DNA of 64,000 nucleotides from Polytrichum commune (taxonomy: Eukaryota > Streptophyta > Polytrichopsida > Polytrichales > Polytrichaceae), in contig OX485808.1 in the NCBI GenBank assembly GCA_950295325.1, forward strand, positions 41,499,180 through 41,563,179, given 5' to 3'. The translations under genes and the position numbers were made by a program. The notes beneath the pieces were generated by a model that saw only the letters and a program-made list of their open reading frames with translations, had not been told where the DNA came from and ran no database searches. Shown here in pieces: positions 59,301 to 64,000 of the stretch; the first letter of the stretch is position 1; each line of letters begins with the position of its first letter.

Positions 59301-61799
59301 GCTTGGAAGTTTGGTGCTTGAGTTCCTTCCTTTTGGGGGGATTTGGTTTTTCTTCTTCAACCCGAACTTGGACTCGCAAACTTGACATTTTCTATGGTTA
59401 TTTAAATATCTAAGAAATCATAAAGCGGTTGCAAATGTTTCCTCACATTTTTTTCTTCCTTAAGCTTTGAAACCGAATTAAGATAGTTTATTGATTACCC
59501 TGTCACACTTGTAAAAAATCACAATACATGTGGATTAAAATGAGGGCTCTATGTATTCTTGAGAAGTAAATATTATACTTGAAATTGAAACAACAAAGCA
59601 CCAAGTAATCGCATACATTCAAATTATTCATTACAAAATGTTGAACCATGGAATGCTTGAAGTTAGATATTCTATTTATACTCCTAAAGTGTAATATGCT
59701 TAATGAGTCTGTAGACTGATTACATGCTGTGCACACTCCCATGCAGATTGATTGATGAGCTTCATGCAAGTGAATTGAAGTATGCCGGAAGATGCCGGAA
59801 GATGTCGGGGGAAGGGCCAAGGTGCCAAAGGTTCGAGTTATGGAGGAGGATGACAAGAACAGTCCAATTGGAGCCTCCTTCAAACGATGGCACCGATTGC
59901 ATGCAAGCACAAAGAACATGCATCCCCCGGGGGTGCATCCTTCATTCAAAACCCAAGAACCATGTGTGTTTGCAACATACATTACAAACCTCTATACACG
60001 ATTTGTTTTTGTCATAACATGTGGGTCGGTTCCATTATCTTGAAATATGTCAATCATGTTCTGCGGACCCCTAGAACAAACTGAGAATGATCATTTACTA
60101 TTCATACATGCAGATTGAACTTGGAAAATTAAGTGGAGTTATACTCCTAGCACTATGCGCATGAATTACTGTTCATTTCAAGAATATTCACGGGGGAAAC
60201 ACTATTCATCCCGGTATTGTTCCATGAAATTACTATTCATAGCAGCACTACCATTACACTTTTCACAATATTCTTACTATTCAAACCAACATTATGCATT
60301 ATTCGTACCGGCGTCAATTTTTTCATGTCTTCTATGTTTCTTTCCCATGAAGATAAGATAGTGGAGGCCCATGTCAAATACTAAATATAGAATGGGCACA
60401 TAACCATGCAACTAAATAATGTTATGGTAAAATCAAGAAATACATGTACAATTTCAATGATAAAAATACAAGGGACAATATGCATACGTAACAAACCTTG
60501 TATTTGTATATAGTCATTCACTTAATTATACAAATATATTGTTGAAAAATAATAAATCCCTATCATACGTATTATGTAAACCCTAGCTTTCATTACTGAA
60601 GTTGTTGAAGAATTTCTCATCCCCCGGATGACTCGTGAGCATCTAAGTCTAAAATATATGTCATAGACGTTGATGCAATTATTGTTTCTAAATCTACCAT
60701 CAAGTGTTCTAGAAGATCGTAAGTCTACTTATCGGTGGTTCCTTTTCGATACCAACATAAACCAATCTCCGTGCTTGATCCTAGAATGGAACCTTCTATT
60801 TTTGCCATCTTCAATATTGTCATAACGAGCAAGCTTATTACTTAAGTCCTACAATTGTGATGGAAGGTTGTCAACACTTCCTTAACTGGCTCTAAGGTAG
60901 TTAGCAAGGGTTTCTCCTAAGGATGTACATGCAATAAAAACTAAAAAATAATTGCATGCTCTTCCCATATAATGATTGTCAACAAAATTATTATACTATG
61001 TTGCATTTCTCTAAATGTAGACATGCTAACAATTCTATTCACGTTTTCTCTTGCTATAAGACCAAGTAAGAGGAGGCCAAGGATTCATGACACTCAAGTA
61101 GTCCTCCAGTATCGAAATCTAGATGGACTCTAGATGAGTCCATCAAGAGGCTCGGTTGAAGGCTTAGTTTAGGTAGGTAAATATCATGGAGTTGGCAGGT
61201 AACCACTTGTCCACTCCTAGTTGTTACGAAAGCACTTGCTATTTTGTAAAATAGCAAATACAGCAAATACAATAGGTGGTAAAGGGCCCTAATGTGGCTT
61301 TGGATACTCTACGAGTTGTTACCAAGGCTATGATGTGACATTGGATTCCACATATTTATTTTGATCAATAACATAGATATACACAATTCCACAAGGTAAG
61401 GAGGTTTAGCTAATTCATGAGGTGCTTGTAGTGTGGCCAAGCCCGAACCTCACCTATCCCGGTGCAGAGGACCTAGTTACAGAGCAGTGGTGGTTTCTAC
61501 GCCAGAGGAGTCCGGTAAGGCCCTATGTCAACTCCAACTTAACACTAGAAAAGCCTTGAAGATGGCATTTGCAGACTGTAAACAGGCCTTCAATCATGAA
61601 TTGGACTAAGTTTCTTGACATACCTTCATGCAAAATTCCCCAAGGTGCTCAGAAACATCATGCAACCCACGACGCAAGAGATCTTGCAAGAAATATCTGA
61701 CATTTTGATACAACCACCTGTACCTTCCACACTATCAACTACAGGATTCACTAACAGAAGTGTAAGAAGCAACAATGTTATGGGCATCTTGCTTACCAA
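59301..61799. other. Intergenic, no gene recognised
   Basis: AT-rich DNA. 60160-60300 repeats variants of ACTATTCAT several times. A near-palindrome around CATCCCCCGGGGGTGCAT lies at about 59921-59938. No gene. Confidence 0.4.
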
Positions 61800-62045
61800 A
61801 GTGAGTATATAGAGCAGCGAACAGGGGGAGCCAACAGCTACTGTAGTTACAGATGAACTGGTTGAGTTTTAAAATAGGTTGAAGTTCAAGACTTGAGGAA
61901 AATGACCAATCATTTTAGAGGAATCTATAGAATATACCTCAACTTAATGAAGACAAACCGAATGATGTCAACATGTAACCAGTTGCACTTGGAAACGCTA
62001 GGATTTTGGCCGATTATGTCCACGAACCTCCCTGGACACTGGTAT
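61800..62045 (-). repeat. Dispersed repeat family R1, copy c (inverted)
   Basis: The reverse complement matches copies at 6212 and 28768; blocks listed there. On the minus strand a TATATACTCAC box near the end resembles the TATA-like end of copy a. Confidence 0.65.
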
Positions 62046-62517
62046 AAAGGCATGCAAGCAGATTAAAAAAGAATATAGGACTGATGAGAAGGAAATGAGA
62101 ATCTACTGTGCAGTTTGTATAGTTTCACATGCACAGCATGTCACACATGACAGTGAGTGTATTAGAGTGCCCCCCTAAATCACAAGTCATCCATGCTCTA
62201 GTACTTTCGGTGCTTGGGATTGTTACAATGTATTGTTGAAATTGTAAAATTTCATGTCCACTTCAGATCATAAGTAACGATATCAACTGGACTCTGTCCT
62301 ACATATAGGAGTTACAAGCCACCCAAATCTGACGTATGTCAATACAAGCTGGAATCACAAACAAATACCATATGTGATATAGAAAAAAGCATTCTCAACC
62401 CATGTAAAGATAGACATGGGCAGATACCACAACAGAAGCACCCCACATAACTCTAATCCTCACTCTAAAATGCAAGTCTCTATGTGCTGGATCACCTCCT
62501 AATTTACACATGGAGAC
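62046..62517 (-). other. Likely 3' UTR of the SR45a-like gene and spacer
   Basis: Non-coding; it lies directly after the stop codon at 62518 on the minus strand. No polyadenylation site could be fixed. Confidence 0.4.
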
Positions 62518-63101
62518 TCATCGCCGGTATGGTGAGTATTGTGGTGACCGGGACCGTTCATGTCTGTGACCACGGTATGGGGAGTAGCGAGGAGATCGCT
62601 CCCTATCCCTGCCATCTCTTCCACGATCAGATGAATATCGTGGGCCTCTGCGATCCCCATACCCATCCCTACTTCCACCTCGACTGTAGTCTCCTCCATA
62701 ACCCCGAGAATGTGCTTGAATGGCAGCTGCATTGCACATTTATGATCAATCCCACAATCAGTACATATGAAAACTCCAAATACCACGTACTTTGAAAACA
62801 ACAATAAAATTCATAGTGCAAGATGCTCTCTCCAAATCATTCAAAATCTTTTCAAAATCATTATCTTGGAGGCTCTCTTGCCACATGCATGAATTGTCTA
62901 CTTGATGGCAACTTTTGCTATCTAACCAAAGCCATAAATTTGGACACAACCCATACTGAAAACATGCGTTTCCCATGAAGGTTAGCTATATTAGTTGATC
63001 TCTCTGAATCAAGCAAGCCCATGAAGAAATAAAGTGCCAAACACACCTCTTACACCCAGATACTCTCCTGGTGTTGGAGTTCTTGCTCGCTTCCTCTTAG
63101 C
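62518..63101 (-). CDS. SR45a/Tra2-like splicing factor, last two exons (partial)
   Basis: Exon 63101-63047 has acceptor CTTGGCAG|GCTAAG and donor AAGAG|GTGTGT and encodes KRKRARTPTPGEYLGVR, the linker that follows the RRM in plant SR45a/Tra2-like proteins. It ends in phase 1 and joins exon 62726-62518 (acceptor AATGCAG|CTGCC), which encodes a Gly/Arg/Tyr/Ser-rich tail with RDRERSPRYSPYRG and SRSPQYSPYRR before the stop. Both splice junctions keep the frame. The RS-like tail mediates contacts between splicing factors in the nucleus. The RRM exons were not found up to 64000, so the gene runs off the window or has a long intron. Confidence 0.72.
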
Positions 63102-64000
63102 CTGCCAAGATAAAATGGCACCATCAGAGAGGGATAGTACTAAAATTGAAATTCCTTGGCTAAGTCGATCATCTATAGCAGTATTTCACATAATTCAACA
63201 TAAGCCCCTCTCCACTGACACAACCACTTGTTGGCCACCTCATATGTATAGTCCATCCAATCAGCATCACAAAAGGAGATCACACAAAAGCAAGAAACTG
63301 CAAAATCTGGGGATGAGCTTCCTCACCACATCTCTTATTGCAGATGACAGGGAGGACCAATTTGTGCATTACCGGTAATGGATATTTCAAACTTCCTGTG
63401 CTGTCCATTGATCCTACCAAATTCTTCCTATGTTCTGTACATGTTTGAACTTCTTGCCAACCTCACCCATATGCCAACCTCACCTTCAAGAGAGTCATTG
63501 TAGTATAGAGAAACTCTTACGGAATGATGTCCTCAAACACATAAGGAGCCAGACAGAAAGTAAGAAGATACTAAGTACACCCTCAAAACAGGACAAAGGA
63601 CATCACTCACAACCTAAGTGGATACCTCGAGCTACTACCTACAATAATATCGCTGCCCAACCCACCTTAGGCCTGATGTCTGTCAGGCATGTCAAGATTG
63701 GAGACGTAGTTATAAGTTGGTGGGAACATTATCTGTTACTCTGTTGCAAGAGAAGTTGGTGCTATAGTTGTGCAATGGTTTGTGGAATGACAAGCTTGCA
63801 GAGCTTAGCACCTCGGCCATGGCAAGCTTGACAAATTTGACGTAAACTTGATCTGTCTGAGGCATATGACTAACCATCTTGCCGTCTAATTGACTGAGGG
63901 TTGTTGGCTCGCTCGAAAGGATGCAAAGGAGCGTGCTGAAGTAGAGAGCACAGCAGCGGTCTTTCATCCCCTCGGACTTCACTTTCGAAATTACATTCGA
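63102..64000 (-). other. Probable intron of the SR45a-like gene
   Basis: No RRM motif (RNP1 or RNP2) was found on the minus strand to the window end. Short frames on both strands show no domain. Confidence 0.4.

Noticed and set aside
59012-59413. 133-codon GC-rich plus-strand frame near NDT
   Set aside because: No domain, composition-driven Pro/Ala/Gly translation; kept only as a remark in the NDT upstream entry.
62758-62976. Minus-strand 72-codon frame between the SR45a-like exons
   Set aside because: It lies in the intron defined by phase-matched splice sites at 63047 and 62726.

Overview
The window looks like nuclear DNA of a land plant, probably a non-flowering one. The evidence is a plant-type cold-shock-domain/zinc-knuckle protein gene present twice, a plant NAD+ carrier (NDT) gene, the 3' exons of an SR45a/Tra2-like splicing factor, GT-AG introns, and a dense cover of plant transposons (MULE, Ty3/gypsy, LINE, hAT and Harbinger MITEs). 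The lineage call is inference; no species is claimed. All homology statements come from reading translations and remembered families, not from searches.

Layout. 1-6.2 kb: a broken SWIM-type MULE transposase (+) and a LINE (-) that keeps ORF1 and the endonuclease but has no reverse transcriptase. 6.2-14.5 kb: repeat-rich DNA with strong A/C versus G/T strand bias, remnants of an A/C-biased retroelement, a 92-bp satellite, a 71-bp tandem and an hAT-like MITE with a perfect 8-bp target duplication. 15.3-16.5 kb: cold-shock gene copy 1. 19.9-27.7 kb: a decayed minus-strand Ty3/gypsy element with both LTRs and a primer-binding site matching plant tRNA-Ala, invaded by a MULE terminus and by a fragment of a ParB-like gene. 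28.4-32.2 kb: a cluster of short inverted-repeat elements.

35.0-46.0 kb is the centrepiece: an 11,035-bp MULE bounded by inverted termini and a perfect 10-bp target duplication (TTATTATTCG). It carries two divergent multi-exon genes. On the minus strand is a gene reading as nuclear-localisation tail, ParB-like domain, then beta-class DNA-methyltransferase-like domain with a lost catalytic motif. On the plus strand is a SWIM-zinc-finger MULE transposase. Introns of both genes hold short perfect palindromes; the 2.1-kb first intron of the methylase-like gene holds two different palindrome arrays. Both genes are broken by frameshifts and stops in this copy, and several frameshifts lie on homopolymers.

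46.5-51.4 kb: a long-TIR element, dispersed repeats and a Harbinger-type MITE. 52.2-53.4 kb: cold-shock gene copy 2, which encodes the identical protein; the divergence pattern against copy 1 indicates gene conversion. 57.7-58.7 kb: intronless NDT carrier (-). 62.5-63.1 kb: last exons of the SR45a-like gene (-), whose RRM exons were not found in the window. The host genes have housekeeping roles (RNA chaperone, NAD+ import, splicing) and show no functional linkage to each other; the rest of the window is mobile DNA.
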